Source of the DNA: Planctomycetes bacterium RIFCSPHIGHO2_12_FULL_52_36
GTDB lineage: Bacteria; Planctomycetota; Brocadiia; Brocadiales; Bathyanammoxibiaceae
NCBI GenBank assembly: GCA_001828545.1
Contig: MHYW01000112.1
Coordinates: 1 to 7,529, forward strand
Direction: 5' to 3'
DNA: 7,529 bases
Notes under the pieces: generated by a model
Told to the model about the DNA's origin: nothing
What the model saw: only the letters and a program-made list of their open reading frames with translations
Databases searched by the model: none
Translations under genes and position numbers: made by a program
In this document: piece after piece, positions 1-5,490 of the stretch
Position numbering within the stretch: position 1 is the first letter of the stretch
Layout of the letters: each line of letters opens with the position of its first letter

Positions 1-1
1 T

Positions 2-91
2 ATGGCCGCTGGTTACGAAGGAAAACAGAAACACAGACTTAATAGAAAGAAATATGTCCTGAAGCGCCGTCAGAGGAAGCAGAAGAAGTAG
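2..91 (+). CDS. small very basic reading frame, possibly the C-terminal end of a longer gene
   Basis: A frame from ATG at position 2 to TAG at 89-91 gives 29 residues, nearly half of them lysine or arginine, ending in a K-R-R-Q-R-K-Q-K-K tail. Such basic tails are common in small ribosome-associated or nucleic-acid-binding proteins, but I do not recognise a family. Only one base precedes the ATG, so I cannot see whether this is a true start with a ribosome binding site or an internal methionine of a protein beginning outside the window. A GTAGGGGC-type palindrome begins seven bases after the stop, which fits a real gene end. The function is unknown and the gene call is tentative. Confidence 0.35.
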   Translation: MAAGYEGKQKHRLNRKKYVLKRRQRKQKK

Positions 92-97
92 CAGTCA

Positions 98-133
98 GTA
101 GGGGCACGGTCCGCCTTAGGCGGATGCCCCTAC
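98..133. repeat. GTAGGGGC-family palindrome, copy 1
   Basis: The outer arms GTAGGGGCA and TGCCCCTAC are perfectly complementary over 9 bases. Inside, TCCGCC and GGCGGA pair over 6 bases around a TTA loop, with CGG left as a bulge on the left side. It lies between the stop at 91 and the TTG start of the TPR gene. The outer ends match the copies at 1325, 5572 and 6553. An ATG at 124 sits within the right arm and should not be taken as a gene start. Confidence 0.8.
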
Positions 134-159
134 AACCTATTTCAAGGGAGGGAAAAGGG

Positions 160-1314
160 TTGAAGGTAGCAGGGTTACTCCCAACAAAGGCCCTGGTGTG
201 TCTCCTTCTTGCCACCTTTGTTTTCTCTATCCTGCCGGACCGACCTGTTTGTACCCAGGACTCTTTTGGTGACCAGGGCCTCCTCCTGGAGATGGCAAGG
301 GCAGGGCTGGAGGCAGGGCAGTACAGACAGGCGGCAAGGCTGTGCGAGGGTATACTCCAGAAGGATAGTGTAAATAAAGAGGCCAACTTCCTCCTGGGTA
401 TAGCCCAGCATTACCTTGGCGAGCATGACCTGGCAGTGGAGAAACTCCAGTGGGTGTTGCTTGTAGACAAAAATAACACCATCGCAAGGGAATACCTGGA
501 AAAGTCAAAAAGGAAGAGTACATCGCAGTGGAGCCCCCTAGAAATCAGGCTGGTAAATACTGCCGTACAATATCATGAAGAGGGGCTGAATGGCCTGGCC
601 ATAGGGTACTTAAAAGAAGTCCTCAAACGAAACCCCCAGAACACCGTGGCGTGGGAGGCACTTGGAGACGTTTACAAGAAGCTAGGCAATCCCACCGTCG
701 CCAAGGCCGCCTACCACAAGGCCAATGCCAAGGAAAAGGCTCGTGAGATTAAGGGAGAGGCAAAGTACGTACCAAAGGAGTGGTGGGAAGGTCTTACTAA
801 AAAAGAGGCCAAACTCCGTGATGCAAACCTGAAGTTTGCAGAGATGAGAGAACGGACGATAGAGATGGGGGGAAAGCTCAGCGAGTACGATGCCCGCACC
901 GAAGAGAGACGTATCTACGATGCAAAGAAGATGGACGAAAAGATAGGGCGTACGATGGAATGGCAAACAAGGATAGAGGATGCCATGGGCAAGCTAGGAC
1001 AACCAGTACAGCAAGCACAGCCAGTACAGCCAGTACAGCCAATACAGCCAGGACAGCAAGTACAGCAAGTACAAGTACAGCAAGGCGGCCCCGGCGGGCT
1101 AGTCATAGAGGAGAAGCTATTATCACATCGCCCCTTGTTAGAATACGAGCTAAGGGAGGGTGAAGAAACGAAACTGCGTACACAGCAAGGTACGTATGAC
1201 GAAGGACGCTCTGGCATGGCAATGGAATTTTCGGACAAGACTAAAGAATTTGAGGAGGCCAAATCCTCAATGGAGAGTCTTGAGGAAGAACTCAAAAATG
1301 CCCCTTTGCAGTAA
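160..1314 (+). CDS. exported TPR and coiled-coil protein with a Pro-Val-Gln repeat tract
   Basis: I place the start at TTG 160, giving 384 residues, because AGGGAGG lies at about 145-151 and the product then opens with a signal peptide: a lysine near the N-terminus, then a hydrophobic core at about residues 11-25. An in-frame ATG at 124 lies inside the palindromic repeat. Residues about 41-108 and 131-196 contain TPR-like helix pairs with the usual small and aromatic positions (for example A-W-E-A-L-G-D-V-Y-K-K-L-G). A charged, coiled-coil-prone stretch follows. Next comes a Q/P/V tract at residues about 281-308, encoded by a degenerate 9-base repeat, and then an acidic helical tail. Inferred role: a periplasmic or surface protein-protein interaction scaffold. 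The partner is unknown. The selenoprotein gene downstream is on the same strand 75 bases away. Confidence 0.8.
   Translation: MKVAGLLPTKALVCLLLATFVFSILPDRPVCTQDSFGDQGLLLEMARAGLEAGQYRQAARLCEGILQKDSVNKEANFLLGIAQHYLGEHDLAVEKLQWVLLVDKNNTIAREYLEKSKRKSTSQWSPLEIRLVNTAVQYHEEGLNGLAIGYLKEVLKRNPQNTVAWEALGDVYKKLGNPTVAKAAYHKANAKEKAREIKGEAKYVPKEWWEGLTKKEAKLRDANLKFAEMRERTIEMGGKLSEYDARTEERRIYDAKKMDEKIGRTMEWQTRIEDAMGKLGQPVQQAQPVQPVQPIQPGQQVQQVQVQQGGPGGLVIEEKLLSHRPLLEYELREGEETKLRTQQGTYDEGRSGMAMEFSDKTKEFEEAKSSMESLEEELKNAPLQ
1000..1083 (+). repeat. degenerate CAGCCAGTA tandem repeat inside the TPR gene
   Basis: A 9-base unit, CAG-CCA-GTA (Gln-Pro-Val), recurs with substitutions to CAA, ATA, GCA and GGA codons, giving a Q/P/V-rich linker of about 28 residues. 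It stays in frame, so copy-number changes would lengthen or shorten the linker without breaking the protein. It also creates a spurious Ser/Thr/Ala-repeat frame on the same strand and a Cys/Gly/Thr-repeat frame on the other strand. Confidence 0.8.
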
Positions 1315-1324
1315 ATTAGATAGG

Positions 1325-1353
1325 GTAGGGGCGGGTTTTAAACCCGCCCCTAC
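1325..1353. repeat. GTAGGGGC-family palindrome, copy 2
   Basis: Perfect 14-base arms, GTAGGGGCGGGTTT and AAACCCGCCCCTAC, surround a single central T. It lies 10 bases after the TPR stop and 36 bases before the selenoprotein start. The stem could act as a transcript-end or mRNA-stabilising hairpin, but no T-run follows, so it is not a classical terminator. Confidence 0.85.
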
Positions 1354-1389
1354 ATTGTATAAATAGGAGTTTTACGTAGGTCTCTAAGA

Positions 1390-2124
1390 ATGAAACTAAG
1401 ATTCTTTCAGATTGGTTCGGTGTTACTGGCCCTGCTGGGGGTGGGTAGTTACTTCCTGCTTATAGGTGTCCCCTGGGCCAGGAACACGGCCCTGCCCAAC
1501 CTGCTAATATTGTCAGGGGCAGTGGCCTGGGCGTCGTATAATTTAAGACGGGAGAAATCGGCCTGGACCCTGGCGCCGCTGGTCCTTACCCTGTTAATAT
1601 CTGCTGGGTTTGTCTACGTACGATTCATTTATGCCAGCCTGCCCAGGGCAGAGGTCAAGGTGGCATTGGGCCAGCCTGCCCTGGACTTCACCCTCCCTGA
1701 CCAACAGGGCAACTTGTTTACCCTCTCCAGCCTTAAGGGTAAGGCTGGGGCCGTCCTTGTATTTTACAGGGGTATATGGTGACCCGCCTGCGGTGCAGAG
1801 CTCCAAGGTCTTGGGGCAAGGCTGGCTGAGATAGAGAAATTGGGGGCCAGGGTCGTTACCATCAGTGCCGACAGCCCTAAATCCTTGGCGGCGTACAAAC
1901 AAAAAACGGGGCTAGATGTAACCTTCCTATCCGATTCCAACAGGGAAATAATTACCAGGTACGGGCTCTTGCACCCCAGGAGTGGATACGAGGGGGAAGA
2001 CGTCTCCAGACCGGCTACTTTAATCGTGGATAAAGAAGGCGTTGTCCGCTGGATTAGGGTCTCTCCCAACCTCATGGTCCGCCCGGATCCCCAAGAAATA
2101 CTGGAGATATTGCGGAAGCTGTAG
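1390..2124 (+). CDS. membrane-anchored peroxiredoxin-like selenoprotein (in-frame TGA read as Sec)
   Basis: Read through one in-frame TGA at 1780-1782, this gene encodes 244 residues. Residues about 8-28, 34-51 and 58-81 are hydrophobic and should form three membrane segments. From about residue 90 an AhpC/TSA-type thioredoxin fold begins (G-Q-P-A-L-D-F-T-L-P-D-Q-Q-G). The TGA is codon 131 in the context F-Y-R-G-I-W-[TGA]-P-A-C, where relatives have W-C-P-x-C, so Sec replaces the catalytic cysteine and Cys134 would be the second redox residue. The frame continues for 113 sense codons with normal family features: V-V-T-I-S-A-D-S, F-L-S-D, then R-P-A-T-L-I-V-D-K-E-G-V-V-R-W. A SECIS-like hairpin follows the TGA. 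Likely role: thiol/selenol peroxidase or disulfide reductase at the membrane. The start is ATG 1390; only a weak GTAGG precedes it, and no other in-frame start lies between it and the repeat. A TGC-to-TGA mutation or sequencing error is the main alternative. Confidence 0.85.
1800..1817 (+). promoter_or_regulatory. candidate bacterial SECIS element
   Basis: GCTCCA (1800-1805) pairs with TGGGGC (1812-1817) through six base pairs, one of them G-U, enclosing the loop AGGTCT (1806-1811). The loop GU lies 25-27 bases after the TGA, inside the spacing known for bacterial SECIS elements. As I recall it, the E. coli fdhF SECIS has the same AGGUCU apical loop, where the G and U contact SelB. The hairpin lies wholly in coding sequence (A-E-L-Q-G-L-G-A), as expected in bacteria. 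Confidence 0.8.
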
Positions 2125-2126
2125 CT

Positions 2127-2233
2127 GTCATTGCGAGGGACTTTAGTCCCGAAGCAATCTCATTGGTTAAAGATAGGCCCTGGATATCCATTACTTAGAG
2201 AGATTGCTTCGTCGCTCCGCTCCTCGCAATGAC
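2127..2233. repeat. GTCATTGCGAG-ended inverted-repeat element (MITE-like)
   Basis: The ends GTCATTGCGAG (2127-2137) and CTCGCAATGAC (2223-2233) are perfect inverted repeats. Inner blocks CGAAGCAATCTC (2150-2161) and GAGATTGCTTCG (2199-2210) are also complementary. Between the blocks of the left arm, GGGAC and GTCCC form a small side hairpin. About 37 unpaired bases form the centre. It starts two bases after the selenoprotein stop and ends 46 bases before the cupin stop, in a convergent gap. Similar sequences occur in many environmental bacterial genomes from my general knowledge; no open frame is inside. Confidence 0.8.
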
Positions 2234-2279
2234 TTGGGGCTTATCGGTTTTACGGGGGTTTCATCTGGGCAGGTCTACG

Positions 2280-2585
2280 TCAATATACTGGTGGGGCATA
2301 TACGGTGAGGATGAACAAGGGGGTATCTCCTTTGTTGCAGACCGAGTGGAGGGTGCCGGCAGGGATCGTGATAAGGGTGCCGGCCTCTGCGAGGACCTCC
2401 TCTTTACCCAGCCTTAAAAGGGCCTTCCCCTCTACTATGTAAATAACCTGGTCTCCTGAATGGACGTCCCCCCCGCCTGTGTCCTGCCCTACCCCAAGGG
2501 TCATTACCCCTGTTTGTGACCGTTGGGTTCCCTGGAGGACATTGAAGTATTTGCCCCGATGCTGGAAGATGTCTACGACGTCCAT
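2280..2585 (-). CDS. small single-domain cupin protein
   Basis: The 101-residue product is a one-domain cupin beta-barrel. The second cupin motif is complete at residues 69-84 (G-x5-P-x-G-x2-H-x3-N, with His80 and Asn84). The first motif is partial: His42, then S-G-D-Q-V-I-Y-I-V-E-G, so the usual second histidine and glutamate are replaced by Gly and Gln, and metal binding is uncertain. I prefer ATG 2585 because GAGG lies eight bases upstream (2594-2597) and M-D-V-V-D-I-F looks like a natural cupin start. The frame stays open to another ATG at 2633, which lacks a ribosome binding site and would add 16 residues. The substrate is unknown. The gene is convergent with the selenoprotein gene and lies downstream of the cold-shock gene on the same strand. 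Confidence 0.8.
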   Translation of the reverse strand: MDVVDIFQHRGKYFNVLQGTQRSQTGVMTLGVGQDTGGGDVHSGDQVIYIVEGKALLRLGKEEVLAEAGTLITIPAGTLHSVCNKGDTPLFILTVYAPPVY

Positions 2586-2658
2586 TACTGCATCCTCACT
2601 GGAAGTACCGGGTCTCAACAAAACAATAGACATAAGTGTTGGGTAGAAGTTCTTTTCC

Positions 2659-2688
2659 CTGTCTACTGTTTGCTGACTACTGTCTACT
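2659..2688. repeat. short direct repeat CTGTCTACT
   Basis: The 9-mer CTGTCTACT occurs at 2659-2667 and again at 2680-2688, with a similar CTGACTACT between them. This low-complexity stretch lies just upstream of the cupin gene. No promoter is evident in it. Confidence 0.5.
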
Positions 2689-2705
2689 TTTCCAAATGGC
2701 AGGGC

Positions 2706-2758
2706 TTCGGCTGTGAGCAGTTCGGCCCTGGGCTTATTGCTGAAGGGCCTCAGCCGAA
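2706..2758. repeat. branched inverted repeat between cupin and cold-shock genes
   Basis: TTCGGCTG (2706-2713) and CAGCCGAA (2751-2758) are perfect 8-base inverted repeats. Inside them GGCCC (2724-2728) pairs with GGGCC (2745-2749) around a 16-base loop, with unpaired bases on the left side. No T-run follows on either strand, so it is not an obvious terminator. Its role is unknown; it may be another extragenic repeat family. Confidence 0.55.
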
Positions 2759-2779
2759 TCGGCCACTCCCGACAAGTTG

Positions 2780-2798
2780 AAAATCCGCCTTGGGCGGA
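2780..2798 (-). terminator. probable terminator of the cold-shock gene
   Basis: On the minus strand TCCGCC and GGCGGA pair around a CAA loop and are followed directly by TTTT. It begins five bases after the cold-shock stop codon. The stem and T-run are short, so efficiency may be modest. The same TCCGCC/GGCGGA stem forms the core of the palindrome at 98-133. Confidence 0.55.
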
Positions 2799-2802
2799 GG
2801 GA

Positions 2803-3006
2803 CTATCGCTTGACTACTACATCAATGGCCTGCTCCCCTTTGGGGCCCTGTTTGACCTCAAACTCCACCTCATCACCTTCCTGGAGGGTCTTACGTCCTT
2901 CCCCTTTAATGCCGGTATGGTGTACGAATACATCCTTGCCATCCGCTGAGGTGATGAATCCGAACCCCTTCTTATCACTGAACCACTTCACCTTTCCCGT
3001 TGCCAT
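2803..3006 (-). CDS. csp: cold-shock domain protein, CspA family
   Basis: The 67-residue length is standard for a single cold-shock domain. The start M-A-T-G-K-V-K-W-F is typical. RNP1 (K-G-F-G-F-I) lies at residues 13-18 and RNP2 (V-F-V-H-H) at 26-30; these aromatic surfaces bind single-stranded RNA and DNA in the family. The end A-I-D-V-V-V-K resembles the usual A-x-N-V ending. AAAGGA precedes the ATG by about seven bases. Upstream on the same strand lie a hairpin (3030-3053), a long terminator-like hairpin (3060-3118) and an initiator tRNA gene, with the only clear promoter located before the tRNA. Cold-shock proteins act as RNA chaperones and, in E. coli, as antiterminators, which makes this leader worth attention. 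The specific paralogue cannot be assigned. Confidence 0.95.
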   Translation of the reverse strand: MATGKVKWFSDKKGFGFITSADGKDVFVHHTGIKGEGRKTLQEGDEVEFEVKQGPKGEQAIDVVVKR

Positions 3007-3029
3007 TTTTGATCCTTTCTTTCCCTTTG

Positions 3030-3053
3030 GTGCCAGGCACTACCCTGGTACCT
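3030..3053 (-). promoter_or_regulatory. leader hairpin just upstream of the cold-shock gene
   Basis: On the minus strand GGTACCAGG and CCTGGCACC pair with one A-C mismatch around the loop GTAGTG. The hairpin ends about 23 bases before the ATG, just upstream of the purine-rich AAAGGGAAAGAAAGGA stretch that holds the ribosome binding site. There is no T-run after it, so a role in leader stability or translation is more likely than termination. This is inferred from base pairing only. Confidence 0.45.
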
Positions 3054-3059
3054 TTTGAT

Positions 3060-3118
3060 AAAAAAAGGCACAGACCCAAGCCCATCTTTTTAAGCTTTAT
3101 TGGCTCAGATTTGTGCCT
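3060..3118 (-). terminator. long hairpin plus T-run between initiator tRNA and cold-shock gene
   Basis: On the minus strand AGGCACA (3118-3112) pairs with TGTGCCT (3072-3066). After one mismatch, a further nine pairs form between ATCTGAGCC and GGCTTGGGT, leaving a loop of about 19 bases. A run of six T follows at 3065-3060. This is a strong intrinsic terminator shape. It would end the tRNA transcript, or act as an attenuator if the cold-shock gene is read from the tRNA promoter. Confidence 0.75.
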
Positions 3119-3143
3119 CTAAGTTCCTCGTAAACTGAGAAAA

Positions 3144-3220
<77 letters not shown>

Positions 3221-3229
3221 TCAACCTAC

Positions 3230-3257
3230 AATATATCATAAAAAAAATTCCTGTCAA
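3230..3257 (-). promoter_or_regulatory. sigma-70-type promoter for the initiator tRNA
   Basis: On the minus strand a perfect -35 box, TTGACA (3257-3252), and a -10 box, TATATT (3235-3230), are separated by 16 bases of AT-rich sequence. Transcription would begin within a few bases of the mature tRNA 5' end at 3220. No other convincing promoter is visible for the cold-shock gene. Confidence 0.8.
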
Positions 3258-3293
3258 GCAAGGCTTTTTTTTGTTTGTGAAGTATATGCACAT

Positions 3294-3461
3294 GGGGAGC
3301 CAGGGGACAGGGACTAGGGGCCAGAGGCCAGGGATTAGGGACTAGGGATTGCGGATTTCGGATTGCGGAATGCGGATTTAAAAATTCGCAATTCCAAATT
3401 CACAATTCTTCTGCCCCCTTAACCCCTGCCCCCTATCCCCTGACCCCTGGCTCTCCGTCTC
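3294..3461. repeat. large composite inverted repeat with G-run and C-run arms
   Basis: This fills most of the 322-base gap between the tRNA promoter and the glutaredoxin gene. The left arm (about 3294-3348) consists of G-runs separated by 3-5 bases (CCAGGGG, ACAGGG, ACTAGGGG). The right arm (about 3411-3461) has the complementary C-runs and ends in CCCCTGGCTCTCC, matching the left end GGGGAGCCAGGGG imperfectly. The centre holds an inner imperfect pair built from GCGGATT and AATTCGC units around TTTAAA. The arms have diverged, so the element looks old. Four G-runs at 3294-3320 fit a G-quadruplex pattern on the plus strand, and C-runs at 3414-3447 do so for the minus strand. No open frame of note lies in it. 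Confidence 0.75.
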
Positions 3462-3514
3462 TTTCAGCTTGAAGTTTCCTGCCAAATCTAATAATATTCA
3501 GTCCCAGAGACTCT

Positions 3515-3520
3515 TATAAT
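3515..3520 (+). promoter_or_regulatory. candidate -10 box for the glutaredoxin gene
   Basis: A perfect TATAAT lies 28 bases before ATG 3543. No good -35 box stands 16-18 bases upstream (AT-rich TAATAT-like sequence only), so the promoter may be weak or need an activator. If used, the leader would be about 16 bases and would still contain the AAAAGGAG ribosome binding site. Confidence 0.45.
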
Positions 3521-3542
3521 TCCTATTAAAAGGAGCATGCCT

Positions 3543-3782
3543 ATGGTAGACATCAAGATTTATACCACCCCCACTTGCCCTTATTGTCTCAAGGCCAAGG
3601 ACTACTTCAAGAAGAAGGGGGTTCAGTACAAAGAGTGCAATGTGGCCCAGGATAAAGAGGCTCGGGAGGAGATGATTCGCATAAGCGGGGGGCGGAGCGT
3701 CCCAGTTATCGTAGCCGGAGAAGAGGTAATGATAGGCTTTGACCAGGCAAGGATTGAAAAGATCCTGGAAGGGCAGGAATAG
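3543..3782 (+). CDS. glutaredoxin-like protein, YruB-type
   Basis: The 79-residue product has a glutaredoxin fold with the active site C-P-Y-C at residues 12-15, the S-V-P cis-proline at 52-54 and the G-F-D glutathione/thiol-binding turn near 65-67. The layout I-K-I-Y-T-T-P-T-C-P-Y-C and the E-A-R-E-E-M-I stretch match the small YruB-type glutaredoxin-like family in my judgement. I choose ATG 3543 because AAAAGGAG ends at 3535, seven bases away; the earlier ATG at 3537 is only one base from it. Role: cytoplasmic dithiol reductant, probably recycled by the flavoprotein encoded 40 bases downstream on the same strand, not by glutathione. Confidence 0.9.
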   Translation: MVDIKIYTTPTCPYCLKAKDYFKKKGVQYKECNVAQDKEAREEMIRISGGRSVPVIVAGEEVMIGFDQARIEKILEGQE

Positions 3783-3822
3783 GGGGCAGGTTAGGCTTCT
3801 GGTGAGCGAATCTAATTAAGGG

Positions 3823-4749
3823 ATGGGGACAGTTCACGAGTTAATGATACTTGGGTGCGGCCCTGCCGGGATGACGGCCGCCATCTATGCCGCCAGGAAG
3901 AGGATAGATATTGTAATGGTCAGCGAAGACGTGGGTGGCCAGGTGGCCACCACTTTCGGCATAGAGAACTACCCCGGTTTCCAGTACATAACGGGACCAG
4001 AACTGGTGGACAAGTTCAGATCCCAGATGGGCCAGTTTGACATAGAACAATGCCTGGGAGAAAAGATTACAAGGCTTTCCCGTCAGGATGGCCTTTTTGT
4101 GGCCCAGACCGCCTCTGGAAAGGAACATGCGGCCAGGGCATGTATAATAGCCACAGGGGCCAGACCCAGGCAGTTAGGGGTAACAGGGGAGAATAAGTAT
4201 AGGGGGAAGGGGGTCAGCTACTGTGCCACTTGCGATGCTCCCCTCTTTGCCGACGCCACCGTGGCGGTGGTGGGTGGAGGGAATTCAGCCCTATCAGCCG
4301 CCTTTGAACTCTCAAGGATTGCCAGCAAGGTCTATCTCGTCTCTCGCCGTGAGTGGAGGGCCGATGAGGCGCCGTTAATTGAAAACGTTAAGGCCGCCAG
4401 CAACATTGAGACGATAATAGGCTATGTAGCAGAGGCAATTGCCGGGGAGGAGATGGTCAAGGGTATTACAATAAAAAGCTTTCCCAAGGGGGATGAATAT
4501 AAGAGCCTGACGGTGGATGGCGTCTTTGTAGAGATAGGTCTCCTGTCCAACAGTGATTTTGCCGGGGGTCTGGTGCGGATGAACGAACGGGGGGAGATAA
4601 TAGTAGACTGCGATACCTGGACGGGCGTCCCTGGACTCTTCGCCGCTGGGGACGTGACCAACGTAAAGGACAAGCAGATAGTCATTGCCTGCGGCCAGGG
4701 GGCCGTAGCCGTTATGAGCGCCTTTGAGTATCTGCTGAGGAGACGGTGA
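3823..4749 (+). CDS. trxB: thioredoxin-reductase-like FAD flavoprotein
   Basis: The 308-residue length is standard for a low-molecular-weight thioredoxin reductase. The FAD-binding G-C-G-P-A-G is at residues 11-16, the redox pair C-A-T-C at 134-137 followed by D-A-P, the nucleotide-binding G-G-G-N-S-A near 151, and the second FAD motif G-L-F-A-A-G-D at 271-277. S-R-R-E-W-R follows the nucleotide fold, near the place of the NADPH-specific H-R-R-x-x-x-R. The end (K-Q-I-V-I-A-C-G-Q-G-A-V-A-V-M-S-A-F-E-Y-L-L-R) also resembles the AhpF reductase domain. The start is ATG 3823: an in-frame TAA at 3817 blocks any extension, but AAGGG directly abuts the ATG, so the ribosome binding site is poor and coupling to the glutaredoxin gene is possible. 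It probably reduces the neighbouring glutaredoxin and could feed electrons to the Sec-peroxiredoxin. The second inference is untested. Confidence 0.92.
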   Translation: MGTVHELMILGCGPAGMTAAIYAARKRIDIVMVSEDVGGQVATTFGIENYPGFQYITGPELVDKFRSQMGQFDIEQCLGEKITRLSRQDGLFVAQTASGKEHAARACIIATGARPRQLGVTGENKYRGKGVSYCATCDAPLFADATVAVVGGGNSALSAAFELSRIASKVYLVSRREWRADEAPLIENVKAASNIETIIGYVAEAIAGEEMVKGITIKSFPKGDEYKSLTVDGVFVEIGLLSNSDFAGGLVRMNERGEIIVDCDTWTGVPGLFAAGDVTNVKDKQIVIACGQGAVAVMSAFEYLLRRR

Positions 4750-4751
4750 AA

Positions 4752-4857
4752 CCAGGGGCCAGGGGTCAGTCAGGGGTCAGGGGCCAGGGGCTAGGGGTTG
4801 TAAAAATACTTAATAATACCTATCCCTGACCCCTGACCTCTGACCCCTGATCCCTGC
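4752..4857. repeat. inverted repeat built of AGGGG heptamers, between convergent genes
   Basis: The left arm contains heptameric units CCAGGGG, TCAGGGG and CTAGGGG, giving six GGGG runs between 4755 and 4797. The right arm (about 4821-4857) carries the complement as CCCCTGA-type units. The centre (about 4798-4820) is AT-rich. It lies between the ends of the thioredoxin-reductase-like gene (4749) and the YIP1 gene (4861), so it could serve as a two-way transcript end. The G-runs with mostly 3-base loops form a strong G-quadruplex motif. Confidence 0.8.
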
Positions 4858-4860
4858 TCT

Positions 4861-5490
4861 TTAGTGCCTCAGCCCCTCCTTGAGTTTCTCCAGTGGCAGG
4901 ACGCCTGTATAAATAAGGGTAAAGAGGACGGCCCAGGCCAACAAGGCAGGTAAGAGGGGGGCGGCTATTGACCTGGGACTGGATAGCCCATGCACGTATC
5001 TCCCACCGAACATTATTAATACCAAGGCATACACGGTGGAGAGGTACTGCCCAAATAAAGGGACGAGGCTCAGGAGATTTGCCACCGTACTATAAGCAAA
5101 GAGACGGAAGGTACCCTGGAAGGTTGCCTTACCCTTAAGGAGTCTAAAGGAAAGATGGAGGATCGCCGACCCAAGGAAGAGGCCCAGTATCCAGAGGGCG
5201 TAGAGCACAGGGGCCTTCAGTAAGGCGCCCCACAGCAGGGCATTATCCTTTACCCCCTGCCCGTTAGGGAATGGAAGCCCCGTGGCTACTAACAAGACGT
5301 TGTATGCCAGGACGATGAGAAAGACAGTGGAGGCAAAGAGTACGGGTCTCAGGTAGCCCTCCGTTAGGGGCATACCCTGGAAGAATACCTGCGGTCTAAA
5401 GATTATATCCCTGCCCGAACTAAGGATGTCTTCCCAGAGTCCGGGCCTCTCTTCGGGAGTCTGCCTGGGGCGGATGCCACCTTCAGCCAC
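4861..5490 (-). CDS. YIP1-family integral membrane protein
   Basis: The 209-residue product has a soluble N-terminal stretch of about 45 residues, including R-P-Q-V-F-F-Q-G-M-P-L-T-E-G-Y-L-R-P, which matches the usual entry to the first helix in bacterial YIP1-domain proteins. Hydrophobic segments follow at about 47-70, 90-115, 130-162 (probably two helices) and 174-197. Bacterial YIP1 proteins have no settled function; eukaryotic relatives act in membrane traffic. The start is GTG 5490, with GAGGAGG four bases upstream. The start overlaps the acyltransferase stop by eight bases (GTGGCTGA), so translation is probably coupled. Pairing with a lipid acyltransferase suggests a membrane-related role, which is inference. 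Confidence 0.82.
   Translation of the reverse strand: MAEGGIRPRQTPEERPGLWEDILSSGRDIIFRPQVFFQGMPLTEGYLRPVLFASTVFLIVLAYNVLLVATGLPFPNGQGVKDNALLWGALLKAPVLYALWILGLFLGSAILHLSFRLLKGKATFQGTFRLFAYSTVANLLSLVPLFGQYLSTVYALVLIMFGGRYVHGLSSPRSIAAPLLPALLAWAVLFTLIYTGVLPLEKLKEGLRH

Noticed and set aside
124..159. ATG 124 as the start of the TPR gene
   Set aside because: It lies in the right arm of a palindromic repeat. TTG 160 has a ribosome binding site and begins a proper signal peptide.
960..1163. Plus-strand frame rich in Ser-Thr-Ala repeats
   Set aside because: It is the shifted-frame reading of the CAGCCAGTA repeat inside the TPR gene.
915..1295. Minus-strand frame rich in Cys-Thr-Gly repeats
   Set aside because: It is the antisense reading of the same tandem repeat and has no domain features.
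1390..1782. Stand-alone 130-residue membrane protein ending at TGA 1782, or a pseudogene
   Set aside because: The sequence after the TGA continues the same peroxiredoxin domain in frame with no other defect, the TGA is at the catalytic Cys column, and a SECIS-like hairpin follows.
1780..1782. TGA reassigned to a standard amino acid in this organism
   Set aside because: The cupin, thioredoxin-reductase-like and acyltransferase genes end at TGA in the expected places.
2523..2780. Plus-strand frames of 60-90 residues over 2229-3058
   Set aside because: They overlap the cupin and cold-shock genes in antisense and show no recognisable protein features.
3294..3461. CRISPR-like or telomere-like array because of the repeated G-runs
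   Set aside because: There are no constant repeats with unique spacers. The structure is an inverted repeat made of short drifting units.
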